64,000 bases of DNA from Paenibacillus sp. HWE-109. Lineage in GTDB: Bacteria; Bacillota; Bacilli; Paenibacillales; NBRC-103111. Under the pieces are notes generated by a model, which was given only the letters and a program-made list of their open reading frames with translations, was not told the DNA's origin and made no database searches. Positions 42,682 to 49,777 of this stretch are shown here, one piece after another (position 1 is the stretch's first letter; each line of letters begins with the position of its first letter). The position numbers and the translations under genes are program-made. The stretch lies in assembly GCF_022163125.1 (NCBI RefSeq), contig NZ_CP091881.1, positions 3,534,001 through 3,598,000 of the forward strand. Direction: 5' to 3'.

Positions 42682-42684
42682 TTG

Positions 42685-42792
42685 TTAGCGCCCCCTTTCA
42701 CACTCGCCGGCCGCGATTAATACGCGAACTGGCGGTTTATTGCCGTTACCTCCTGCGGATGCTGATACCGGACGTTCTAATAATGCGTTCAT
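42685..42792 (-). CDS. Small protein, 35 residues
   Basis: ATG overlaps the stop of the membrane-protein gene (ATGA). MNALLERPVSASAGGNGNKP then PVRVLIAAGECERGR. Its last codons (AAAGGGGGCGC) supply the ribosome site of the next gene, a good reason for its retention. Function unknown. Confidence 0.55.
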   Translation of the reverse strand: MNALLERPVSASAGGNGNKPPVRVLIAAGECERGR

Positions 42793-42998
42793 TTTACGCC
42801 AACCTCCGATTCATTTACGCCGACCATTACGAACGCAATTATCAACGCTGCTGCTACCAGGAACGCGAATCCAAACGGAATGCTTCCGCCTGCAAATCCA
42901 ACGATGGCCGTGACGCCCAGCGCAAGAATCGCGAGAAATCCGATAACGAGCAACGCTATAATTGCGATAAATAATGTGATGCCGAGTTTCTCACGCAT
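42789..42998 (-). CDS. Small two-helix membrane protein, 69 residues
   Basis: Two hydrophobic helices (ITLFIAIIALLVIGFLAILA and FGFAFLVAAALIIAFVMVGV) separated by a Gly-rich turn. N terminus MREKLG is basic, so both ends probably face the cytoplasm. Holin-like topology but located in the replication region. Function unknown. Confidence 0.7.
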   Translation of the reverse strand: MREKLGITLFIAIIALLVIGFLAILALGVTAIVGFAGGSIPFGFAFLVAAALIIAFVMVGVNESEVGVK

Positions 42999-43011
42999 AC
43001 AAGCACGCTCC

Positions 43012-43245
43012 TTAACCGTTTACTAGTTGATCGATACGCGACGCAATGCCCGCGTTTTGAGCACGCTGCTTAATCGCTGCCTGGCGCAACTCTTCGATGA
43101 CAAGGAGCTCATCCGTTAACGTTGAAATCTCCGCGCTAAGTTTTTCGTTATGCTGCGCTAACTTACGTTGCGTTGCGGTAAATTTTGTGATTACACGCTC
43201 ACTTGCGCGTTGTAGACGGTTAATACGACCAGTAAATTTGGACAT
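43012..43245 (-). CDS. Small coiled-coil protein, 77 residues
   Basis: ATG behind AAGGGAGCGGATAAAAAC. Continuous heptads from INRLQRASERVITKF to LVIEELRQAAIKQRAQ. Function unknown; lies after the putative ssDNA-binding protein. Confidence 0.65.
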   Translation of the reverse strand: MSKFTGRINRLQRASERVITKFTATQRKLAQHNEKLSAEISTLTDELLVIEELRQAAIKQRAQNAGIASRIDQLVNG

Positions 43246-43290
43246 GTTTTTATCCGCTCCCTTTTCGTTTAATTAACGCGATCACCGCGG

Positions 43291-44118
43291 TTAAAAGTTA
43301 AGATTTGGCGCAGGCGCATTCGGATCGATCGGCTTAATTGATTCACCGTCAGCTTCCGGCTGTTTCGGTGCGCTTGCGGCAGCCGCTGCTGTATCGCCAC
43401 CATACGTTAAGCCCAAGCGACCGATATCAAAGCCCGCGATGACGAGGTTCTTAATCTGCTCCGCTTCGTCCGCTACGTACAGGCACGTTTCGAGCGATTC
43501 CATATCGAACGGAGCCGCGCCAAGTTTCGCGTAATTCTCGCGCTGCTTATCCGTCAGATCCTCGTCCATATCGATAATCGGAGATAACGCAACGACTGCG
43601 TTTGTAGACTCGCCGGACTTCGAAAGTTCGAACGCTATTTTGCCGAGTTTATTGGCGTACTTCTGGATGACGGCCTTAATCGTTTTCTCTTGTTTCGGCG
43701 AGAAGTCGATAACGATATCCTTGCCAGTATCGAGATCGAAGAATGCGCGTAGGAATTTCGGCTTGCCACGGTACAGATACGCCTCGTCAGTCAGCGGCTT
43801 AACGTCTGCATCACTGGCGCCACCTTCTTTGGCCGCGTTCGCTTCTCCGTAAAGCAGTTCGGCTGCGCGATCCCATACAGTCGGATTAGCGGTGATAAAC
43901 CCTTTCGCGTTGCGATCAGCGGGATTCTTCGGCACGAACGTGTTCACTTTTTTGTAGATCGAGTAACCGTAATATTCCGCTACGTCCTCAATCGATTTGA
44001 TGCCGACTTTGTATGACGTGCCAGTCTTAAGCGATACAATCGGACTTTCCTTTGCGGCACCATCGTTAGCCGTTGCGGAATTTAAAGCATCGTTACCCTT
44101 TTTCGTGAATAAACTCAT
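43291..44118 (-). CDS. Putative single-stranded DNA-binding protein
   Basis: 275 residues. The start MSLFTKKGNDALNSATANDG, SLKTGTSYKVGIKSIED, KKVNTFVPKNPADRNAKGF, then DLDTGKDIVIDFSPKQEKTI, ALSPIIDMDEDLT and EAEQIKNLVIAGFDIGRLG, matches a family common beside phage polymerases and often called ssDNA-binding. The C terminus is disordered and ends in PNLNF with acidic residues before it, as in SSB-type tails. Expression is preceded by a long hairpin leader and palindrome A. Confidence 0.65.
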   Translation of the reverse strand: MSLFTKKGNDALNSATANDGAAKESPIVSLKTGTSYKVGIKSIEDVAEYYGYSIYKKVNTFVPKNPADRNAKGFITANPTVWDRAAELLYGEANAAKEGGASDADVKPLTDEAYLYRGKPKFLRAFFDLDTGKDIVIDFSPKQEKTIKAVIQKYANKLGKIAFELSKSGESTNAVVALSPIIDMDEDLTDKQRENYAKLGAAPFDMESLETCLYVADEAEQIKNLVIAGFDIGRLGLTYGGDTAAAAASAPKQPEADGESIKPIDPNAPAPNLNF

Positions 44119-44178
44119 TCGATCACGTTCCTTTTCGTTTAATTACGTCATTAAGCGTCGACGCTACGCCGGACTTAC

Positions 44179-44287
44179 TCTTGCGTCCGCTATCGGATAT
44201 TAACGCCTTACTGACCGCGTTAACGGCTGCGGTCCGGTCAAATGCCTTCCGCGTTTCGCTCGGTAATATCCGATAGCCGACGCAAGA
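44179..44287 (-). ncRNA. Long structured leader hairpin upstream of putative SSB
   Basis: Arms 44179-44202 and 44264-44287 pair over 24 bp with a single mismatch; inside, GACCGC and GCGGTC form a second stem. No gene fits here. It is probably the 5' leader of the mRNA starting near 44322, or a phage small RNA. Confidence 0.6.
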
Positions 44288-44321
44288 ACCGTTTGACTCT
44301 CGCGGCCTTATACTACGTTAA

Positions 44322-44346
44322 TGTACGGTCGATTGAATGTCGTACA
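44322..44346 (-). promoter_or_regulatory. Palindromic element A, TGTACG-N13-CGTACA
   Basis: Perfect inverted hexamers, followed on the minus strand by TTAACGTAGTATAAGG; shares ACATTC after the first half with elements B and C. Confidence 0.65.
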
Positions 44347-44363
44347 CTTTCGCGAAAACTTTT

Positions 44364-44930
44364 TTACACGTAAGCAGCGATTCCTTTTGCCAGCGTTGTT
44401 TTCTCGCGGCGCACATCGAATATCTCCGCGTTAATCATATTGATTTCTCCGTCGATTTCCGCGATACGGGCGTCCATTTGGCTCGCAACGTTAATACTCG
44501 CGGTCTTCAATCTGCGCAAACTGCACTCGGCGCGTTCGACGGTCAATTCTGCTTTCCGCAATTCCAGGCGTTTTAATTCGCGTGTTTCCTTACGTTGGGC
44601 TGCGCGCAATATACCGGTCAATGCTTTCGCAACACTTTCGCGTACTGATACTGGCGAATCCTCCCGTGGATACATCGTAATCACAGTATCTTCATGTAAC
44701 GCGACAACGAAGGCTGTCCGCTTATAAGCGAATAGGCGCGCGCTGTTGCCGTCCTCCCCGATCACATTGGCGTCAATTAGCGATGACTTACGTAATAAGT
44801 CCATGACGTGCATTGGCGCTTTCGACCGGTCAACTCCGAAATACTCGACTGCGCGTTCTAAAGCGTGCGGCGTTACAAATATCTTACCGGTAAAATGCGT
44901 ACCGGTACGCGGGTCTAACATTAGCGTCAT
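44364..44930 (-). CDS. Unknown protein with C-terminal coiled coil, 188 residues
   Basis: ATG start, overlapping the previous gene. N-terminal half is compact (GKIFVTPHALERAVEYFGVD, VVALHEDTVITMYPRED), resembling small toxin-nuclease-like folds of phage origin; C-terminal half is coiled coil (RRLKTASINVASQMDARIAE). Function unknown. Confidence 0.6.
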   Translation of the reverse strand: MTLMLDPRTGTHFTGKIFVTPHALERAVEYFGVDRSKAPMHVMDLLRKSSLIDANVIGEDGNSARLFAYKRTAFVVALHEDTVITMYPREDSPVSVRESVAKALTGILRAAQRKETRELKRLELRKAELTVERAECSLRRLKTASINVASQMDARIAEIDGEINMINAEIFDVRREKTTLAKGIAAYV

Positions 44931-45088
44931 GCGATCACCGCGCCTTTCAGAGACATACGCGGCAAGTAGTCGGCGAGATCTTCGTAGTCGCGACAGCTTC
45001 CGTTATATTGGAGAAAGGCGTTATCCTTAGTGGATGGGCGGCGTTTAGCGGGCGATTTATGTGTTTTGCGTATATTTGCGTTAATCAT
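44927..45088 (-). CDS. Small basic protein, 53 residues
   Basis: ATG at 45088, 8 nt from GGAGG (a longer frame to 45199 crosses the promoter region and has no site). MINANIRKTHKSPAKRRPST, then KDNAFLQYNGSCRDYEDLAD. First gene of the unit leaving 45.1 kb leftward. Basic N terminus suggests nucleic-acid contact; function unknown. Confidence 0.6.
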   Translation of the reverse strand: MINANIRKTHKSPAKRRPSTKDNAFLQYNGSCRDYEDLADYLPRMSLKGAVIA

Positions 45089-45328
45089 TACGTTATCCTC
45101 CGTATCTTTGCGTAAACTTAATGTAAGCATGACCGAATAAACGTTGACAATCGCGACTTTTTTAAGTAAAATCGTAATTGTAAACGAACTTGTTGACATA
45201 ATTTACAAGTATAAAATAGCGTCAAGTTGTATATAATGTTACTGACAGCTTTGCGCAATATGTTATAATTAGAATTAAGAAGCGGTAATCCGACGTAATG
45301 CTTAAACGCCGGACTGCGGTTTTTCTTA
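45089..45328. promoter_or_regulatory. Regulatory region with promoter-like boxes on both strands
   Basis: Plus strand: TTGACA at about 45154 -17- TAAAAT; CTGACA -16- TATAAT near 45265, followed within about 60 bases by a GC-rich stem and TTTTTCTTATT. Minus strand: TTGCGC -17- TATATA in the same region, directed at gene 45088. AT-rich throughout; no gene. Confidence 0.5.
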
Positions 45329-45970
45329 TTAGACTGCTAAGTAATCCTCAATATCCCCGAAACGATTGGCGTCGAATTGGCGAGAAAGCGAGCGTAACTT
45401 GCGGTCAACAGTATTGCGTTGAAGACCGAGCGCTTTGGCGAGCGCATTGACAGTCTTATAACGCGGAAACTCTTTGATGATTACTGTCATCGCTGAGTCA
45501 TTTTGAACTTTAGTCGGTTCGAGAATGGAGTCGAGGAGCGAAAGCTTTTCGGCTTCTTTCTTTGTGTGCATTCGTTCATATACGTGATCTTCAACTCGGT
45601 ATCCGTTATCAATGCGATCGAGTTCAGATATTGGCGTATCTTCTTCGTCGCTTTTACGTTCGATAATCGATTGTTCACGCTTCAGTCTGCGTAAACTTGT
45701 CCGCTGTAGATTCGATCTGGCGCGGTTGATCCAGCGAGCCAGGTAATTGGCGAAATCTCCTAGACTGCTGTCCCATTTATCGATCGCCTTCATAAGCGCA
45801 TCATCATAAAGGGCAAACATCGTACTCTGATCGGTGCATGTTCGTTTGGCGTCCCCATACACACTTCGCGACCACTTAGGCTCGTACTCGTCGTATATAG
45901 CGCGGAAACTATCTTCTGTTGGTCTCAACTTGTACGAGATTACCAAGCTATTTAATTGTTCTTTTGTCAC
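45329..45970 (-). CDS. Sigma-70 family RNA polymerase sigma factor
   Basis: 213 residues, GTG start 6 nt after AAGGTGAT. Region 2-like: FRAIYDEYEPKWSRSVYGDA, FALYDDALMKAIDKWDSSL, GDFANYLARWINRARSNLQR. Region 4-like HTH: YKTVNALAKALGLQRNTVDR and KLRSLSRQFD. A linker of about 60 charged residues joins them. It probably directs the polymerase to middle or late phage promoters. Palindrome C lies 46 bases upstream of its start. Confidence 0.8.
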   Translation of the reverse strand: MTKEQLNSLVISYKLRPTEDSFRAIYDEYEPKWSRSVYGDAKRTCTDQSTMFALYDDALMKAIDKWDSSLGDFANYLARWINRARSNLQRTSLRRLKREQSIIERKSDEEDTPISELDRIDNGYRVEDHVYERMHTKKEAEKLSLLDSILEPTKVQNDSAMTVIIKEFPRYKTVNALAKALGLQRNTVDRKLRSLSRQFDANRFGDIEDYLAV

Positions 45971-46015
45971 TCAACAATCACCTTCGTTTCTTATTTTTCG
46001 CTTACACTCTACTTA

Positions 46016-46040
46016 TGTACAGTAGTTAGAATGTCATACA
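46016..46040 (-). promoter_or_regulatory. Palindromic element C, imperfect copy
   Basis: Minus-strand TGTATG-ACATTC...TGTACA, the same ACATTC inner sequence as A and B, 46 bases upstream of the sigma factor gene. Confidence 0.55.
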
Positions 46041-46134
46041 ACTTTTCGCGAATTATTTTTGGAACTTCTTTCTAAAGCGCATCTCTGGTATTATTACTTA
46101 GTAACATACGCCCAAAATACGGAGGCAAGCGTCA

Positions 46135-46365
46135 GTGGACCGCAAAGTCACTATCGGACGCTGCCGTATTCCGGAATTCCTTAACGCGCGAGGATGGGAT
46201 CAGAAGTATCTCGCAGAGCGTACGGGAATTAGCGAAAGCACTATTTCCTCATACTGTACGAATACCCGTAAGAAAATGCCGTTAGTTACAGCGGTAATAA
46301 TTGCGGACTCTCTTGGCGTTGAGGCCCGCGATTTATACGAAGGGCTTCAGGTTAAGGAGGAATAG
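46135..46365 (+). CDS. Xre/Cro-family small regulator 3
   Basis: 76 residues, GTG behind GGAGGCAAGCGTCA; an extended -10 TGGTATTAT (46087-46095) precedes it. HTH in WDQKYLAERTGISESTISSY, then VTAVIIADSLGVEARDLYEG. It stands on the plus strand between the sigma factor gene, whose promoter it faces, and the Agr-like cassette, and could control the sigma factor. Confidence 0.8.
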   Translation: MDRKVTIGRCRIPEFLNARGWDQKYLAERTGISESTISSYCTNTRKKMPLVTAVIIADSLGVEARDLYEGLQVKEE

Positions 46366-46572
46366 GCGGCGTGTGAGCGTTCGGTTAAATCCGGACCCTC
46401 ACCGTTGATCGATCCACGATTGTGGATTATCACTTACTGCGCCGCCCTTTCCGCATACCCTTCGCTTGTAAAACATCTTACCTTCTACTAAAGTTTACCA
46501 TGTTTTCCACCTTGTTGGAATGCATGTGTTTGGGGGTAAACACTGCTATTGACAGTCAAACACTTATATGCA
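46366..46572. promoter_or_regulatory. Intergenic region with inverted and direct repeats
   Basis: GGCGGCG/CGCCGCC arms (about 46366-46445) enclose a small ATCCAC-GATT-GTGGAT hairpin and may end the Xre transcript. On the minus strand AAGTGTTTGAC (46555-46565) and CAGTGTTTACC (46535-46545) are spaced 20 bp apart, a LytTR-site-like layout. A 25-codon minus frame with a weak site is possible but unproven. Confidence 0.45.
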
Positions 46573-46965
46573 TTACCCTTTTACTATAAGTACATTCGGG
46601 AACAATTTCCGCAGAACTCGCACTTTAATACCCGCGATCTCCCCGCGTATACTCGAATTTGCGAAAACTACCTCCGGCTTGAACATCGAATCTACCACTT
46701 TATCCACGTTTTCCATGTTGATCAAATTCGAATTATCAGCGCGCCAGAATCCGAAGCTGTCTAGCATTTCCTCTAAGACGCTCAGTGCTCCGTTAAGGTT
46801 GAAAATATAATCTCCGCCAATTGCTCGCACTCTAAGTCGGCGGTCATTCTTCGATATTTCAATAGCATCAATAAGGATAATCTGACCTAGGGGTATTTTT
46901 TCGTGAGTTTTGATTATCTTTCCGTCAACTATTCTGCTACATGATAGCGTTATTTTGTTCTGCAT
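46573..46965 (-). CDS. LytTR-family DNA-binding regulator without receiver domain
   Basis: 130 residues, ATG 10 bases after the peptide gene stop. Only a LytTR domain is present: KIPLGQIILIDAIEISKNDR, FNLNGALSVLEEMLDSFGFW, then RADNSNLINMENVDKVVDSM and VLRKLFPN. LytTR proteins bind direct repeats spaced about two turns; Agr response regulators have an N-terminal receiver, which is absent here. Receiver-less LytTR proteins paired with membrane inhibitors are known as LytTR regulatory systems. Last gene of the cassette. Confidence 0.82.
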   Translation of the reverse strand: MQNKITLSCSRIVDGKIIKTHEKIPLGQIILIDAIEISKNDRRLRVRAIGGDYIFNLNGALSVLEEMLDSFGFWRADNSNLINMENVDKVVDSMFKPEVVFANSSIRGEIAGIKVRVLRKLFPNVLIVKG

Positions 46966-46975
46966 AGTTGGGTTC

Positions 46976-47095
46976 TCACTTTTTCAGGAAGTTTTTTGGT
47001 GCGTCGATATCGCCGATACCGCCTTTCGCTACGATAAAGAATATGAACGCAATAGTAAACGATGCAACGGACATAAATTTAGCTAGGTTTTTCAT
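46976..47095 (-). CDS. agrD-like: AgrD-like signal peptide precursor, 39 residues
   Basis: ATG shares a base with the AgrB stop (TGATG), as agrB-agrD pairs commonly overlap. Layout: basic amphipathic start MKNLAKF, hydrophobic helix SFTIAFIFFIVA, then KGGIGDIDAPKNFLKK. The tail with DxDAPxxFLKK resembles the AgrB-recognition tail (xPxxL-K) of AgrD peptides. Unlike classical AgrD there is no Cys, Ser or Thr in the expected signal segment, so a thiolactone or lactone ring cannot form. Too short for routine gene calling. Confidence 0.7.
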   Translation of the reverse strand: MKNLAKFMSVASFTIAFIFFIVAKGGIGDIDAPKNFLKK

Positions 47096-47625
47096 CAGTT
47101 ATCCACCTCCCTTCGCGGAATCAAGAGCAACGCTTGTGTCGCGAATCCCAGCGTAACGATCCCGGAATCAAATACGAAGCCTGATGCCGTTATTACGATC
47201 GCTACCGTTTTGAACACCGCTTTCGCACGCTTACTGCTCGTCCAAAACGTATTGCGCAAGTTTGTCGGCGCGAGCAATATCACGATTACTAACGCGGCCG
47301 CGTTTATCCACGAAATCGCCACAGGACTTATGGAAATAAACGGAATTATCGCGTAGATAGTTGCAGTAATGACGGCGCATAAATCGAGCGATTTCAAATG
47401 GAATCCACCGCTCACCATTCGGAGCGCCATGAACGCTTGGCCGGCGATTAATGTTTCCGCCAACTTACCGGTAATGAGTCCCGCCAATACCGTCAGCATC
47501 GCGATAGATATGAAGTTGATTGATACCGCATATTGTGTGACGAGTGATTCGCGGCTGCGCTTTTCGTCAGTATTCCACTTTAACGTAAAATCCGCGAAAT
47601 TATGCGATAACTTCATCGTAATCAA
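47095..47625 (-). CDS. agrB-like: AgrB-like peptide-processing membrane protease
   Basis: About 176 residues from a TTG overlapping the sensor stop (TTGA); an ATG three codons on is an alternative, and a longer frame to 47730 is unlikely. The AgrB signature is RMVSGGFHLKSLDLC: catalytic His and, seven residues later, Cys. Hydrophobic segments before and after (FISIAMLTVLAGLITG, LCAVITATIYAIIPFISI, AALVIVILLA, VFKTVAIVITASGFVF). AgrB cuts the C-terminal tail of AgrD and passes the signal outward. Confidence 0.85.
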   Translation of the reverse strand: MITMKLSHNFADFTLKWNTDEKRSRESLVTQYAVSINFISIAMLTVLAGLITGKLAETLIAGQAFMALRMVSGGFHLKSLDLCAVITATIYAIIPFISISPVAISWINAAALVIVILLAPTNLRNTFWTSSKRAKAVFKTVAIVITASGFVFDSGIVTLGFATQALLLIPRREVDN

Positions 47626-48287
47626 TGGCGACCGTACTCCTTCCGGCTTGAAATGTATAATAGCAGCGCCAGCGAAACGGCGAGCAGCGGTATGATAATG
47701 AGGATATGCGTTTGATAATTGAGTATCCAATACATAAACGTTGCGACGGCGACCGACCCGAGTATATTCGCGAATAAGTCTAACTTAGATCTCCGCTGAG
47801 TTCCGTATTCATCATGTGGCGGGATGTCAACGTACGTGAAGCCGAGTCCGAATCGGTAAAGGACGAATGCGACCGCGTAGCACACAAGTTCCGTTGCTAT
47901 CTGGATTATGTACGTTCCGAGTCCGTTAATTGCTTCCGCATCATCCATTGTTACGATACCTGACGCAAGTAGCGTAGGATATACAATAAACTGGATCAAT
48001 AAGAACGTAACGTAGCCGATCGCAGTTAACGAAAAGGCATAATCTGTACTAACACGTATGATGAAGCGTAATGCGACTATGTAAAGTACGAATTGAATCG
48101 CGGTATCGAATTCCGCTAAGCCGAGGACGGTGCGGTTAATGAACGATACAAGCGAGATGACAACGGCTATTACGATTAGCTTGTTGAAACTACGCCAAAA
48201 CGGCCAACGGAAAATTTTATATATGAGTACTAATGTCGCGAGCGAGTCTAAGGTGCCGAAAAACACATTTAATAACGAATCCGCCAT
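47622..48287 (-). CDS. AgrC-like polytopic membrane sensor lacking a kinase domain
   Basis: 221 residues, ATG start. About six to eight hydrophobic segments: LATLVLIYKIFRWPFW, LIVIAVVISLVSFI, IQFVLYIVALRFII, AIGYVTFLLIQFIVY, ATELVCYAVAFVLYRFG, LFANILGSVAVATFMYWI, ILIIIPLLAVSLALLLYI, ending SSRKEYGRH. Size and topology match the sensor half of AgrC-type receptors, but no His-box or ATPase domain follows and none is encoded nearby. It may bind the peptide and hold or release the LytTR regulator, as membrane partners do in LytTR regulatory systems. Confidence 0.65.
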   Translation of the reverse strand: MADSLLNVFFGTLDSLATLVLIYKIFRWPFWRSFNKLIVIAVVISLVSFINRTVLGLAEFDTAIQFVLYIVALRFIIRVSTDYAFSLTAIGYVTFLLIQFIVYPTLLASGIVTMDDAEAINGLGTYIIQIATELVCYAVAFVLYRFGLGFTYVDIPPHDEYGTQRRSKLDLFANILGSVAVATFMYWILNYQTHILIIIPLLAVSLALLLYISSRKEYGRH

Positions 48288-48306
48288 CGGCCTGCACCAT
48301 CTTCTT

Positions 48307-49293
48307 CTATAATAATTTCGGAATTTTACTCCGCACTTCTCGCGCGCCCTCTACGTATTCCCTAACCGCGGTGAGCCCGCTATTTGCCGCTAACTCATTC
48401 GGATCTTTCCAACGCTTCGGGTAGCCGGCGACTTTAACCGTTAATTTACCGCGGAATGCCTCGATAATTTGGCGCTTCAGCTTTTGGCCCGCCGCGTCAT
48501 GGTCCGCCATAATAACGAGCTCCTCGATAGGCGAACGCAGTATGATATCGCGCTTCGTTTCATTAAACGCGCTGCCGCCCGTTGCGACTCCGAATATGCC
48601 GGCCGCTGCGAGTGTCTGCGCATCAACTTCCGCTTCCACGAGTGCCGCACGTTTTATTCGACGCTCATACGCGATATGGATTCCATAGACACACTCACGT
48701 ATAGGGCGCGCGCCTTTCTCGTACCAGAACACTTTTGAATCAACGCGTCGGTACTTTACGTTTGCGAGCGTTCCGTCCGGATTGTACCAAGGCATGGTGA
48801 CCGCGTGGCGCTTCCTATCGTAGCCTACTCCGTATAAAACCTGAATCTCATCCGGGATCATACGCGATTCAAGGTACGGATGGCGGAATTGGTACGCGTC
48901 GAGTATACGCTTATCTAGCGGCCGGCGGCGCTCGGCTATCGTTAGGTTCGGCACTTCTAACTCGTAATCCTCCGCGTACGGATCGGCGAGCTCGGAAGCG
49001 TACTCCGCGAGTAAATATTCCGCGGTCGAATACTCATCCTCTCCGCGTAAGAATGCGAGCAACTTTACGAAGCCGCCGCGTTCGCCCGATCCGCTGTCCT
49101 GCCAGTAGCCAGCCTTCGCGGTTAGCGTGTCCTCGAGGTAAACGTAGAAGGACGGTGTCTTATCGTATCGGAACGGACTTACAGCGAGCAACTTGTCCGC
49201 CTGCCATATCGCGCGAGTCCAATCATATTCGCGGAGTTCACGTTCGATGTCGACGGAGACTCGGCGTCCGTTTAGCGTTAGTGTGGCGGACAA
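48307..49293 (-). CDS. DnaG-like primase with degenerate zinc motif
   Basis: 328 residues, TTG start 6 nt after GGAGGTG. The N-terminal CHC2-like fold is recognisable (SPFRYDKTPSFYVYLEDTL, GGFVKLLAFLRG) but Cys/His ligands are replaced (normally CPFH...). The TOPRIM part has ALVEAEVDAQTLAAAG with the catalytic Glu and LVIMADHDAAGQKLKRQII with the Asp-x-Asp pair. Synthesises primers with the helicase encoded just upstream. Confidence 0.85.
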   Translation of the reverse strand: MSATLTLNGRRVSVDIERELREYDWTRAIWQADKLLAVSPFRYDKTPSFYVYLEDTLTAKAGYWQDSGSGERGGFVKLLAFLRGEDEYSTAEYLLAEYASELADPYAEDYELEVPNLTIAERRRPLDKRILDAYQFRHPYLESRMIPDEIQVLYGVGYDRKRHAVTMPWYNPDGTLANVKYRRVDSKVFWYEKGARPIRECVYGIHIAYERRIKRAALVEAEVDAQTLAAAGIFGVATGGSAFNETKRDIILRSPIEELVIMADHDAAGQKLKRQIIEAFRGKLTVKVAGYPKRWKDPNELAANSGLTAVREYVEGAREVRSKIPKLL

Positions 49294-49316
49294 GTGCGGT
49301 CACCTCCGTATTCCTA

Positions 49317-49658
49317 TCATATTACTTCTTTTGGATGGACTCCTTCATTGTTTATAATGAAGTAATCTTCAGGATTGAACTTATCCATTGACTCAGTGCT
49401 GTTTATAAATTCATAAAACTTAATTGCTGATAGACTGATTTCTGGAAGCAATTCGTCATTAACATCTTTCAACGCTGTAAATAGAAGTTCGCGAGCAAAG
49501 ACTGTTTTCTTCAATCCAAAAACTTTCGCAAAAGCCTCTAATAATCTGCCATCGCCGTAGTCTAACGAGATAGTGAATTTATCCTGAGGTTGATTAGAGA
49601 TTGCTGCTTCTTTAACAAGTGCTTTGATATATGATTTTGTGTTGTTATTGCTTTCCAT
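49317..49658 (-). CDS. AT-rich inserted gene, putative regulator, 113 residues
   Basis: ATG behind CGGAGGTAAAAGATC. MESNNNTKSYIKALVKEAAI, FTISLDYGDGRLLEAFAKVF, KTVFARELLFTALKDVNDEL. Base composition and codon use are clearly more AT-rich than helicase and primase on either side, and it has its own promoter with flanking inverted repeats. The strand-then-helices layout could be ribbon-helix-helix-like. Probably a moron that controls itself and perhaps the sites at 54.1 kb. Confidence 0.6.
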   Translation of the reverse strand: MESNNNTKSYIKALVKEAAISNQPQDKFTISLDYGDGRLLEAFAKVFGLKKTVFARELLFTALKDVNDELLPEISLSAIKFYEFINSTESMDKFNPEDYFIINNEGVHPKEVI

Positions 49659-49677
49659 GATCTTTTACCTCCGAAAT

Positions 49678-49732
49678 TGTTATTTACATCATGTGGAAAT
49701 CTTATCACCAAAGACCCAAGTTGTAAATAACA
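49678..49732 (-). promoter_or_regulatory. Promoter with flanking 11-bp inverted repeat
   Basis: Minus strand TTTACA -17- TAAGAT. TGTTATTTACA (49678-49688) and TGTAAATAACA (49722-49732) are perfect inverted copies flanking the promoter. A second hairpin TTACGTTA/TAACGTAA lies just beyond. Confidence 0.65.
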
Positions 49733-49777
49733 TTTTTACGTTACTTAAAATAACGTAATTTCGTTGTATATTAATAT

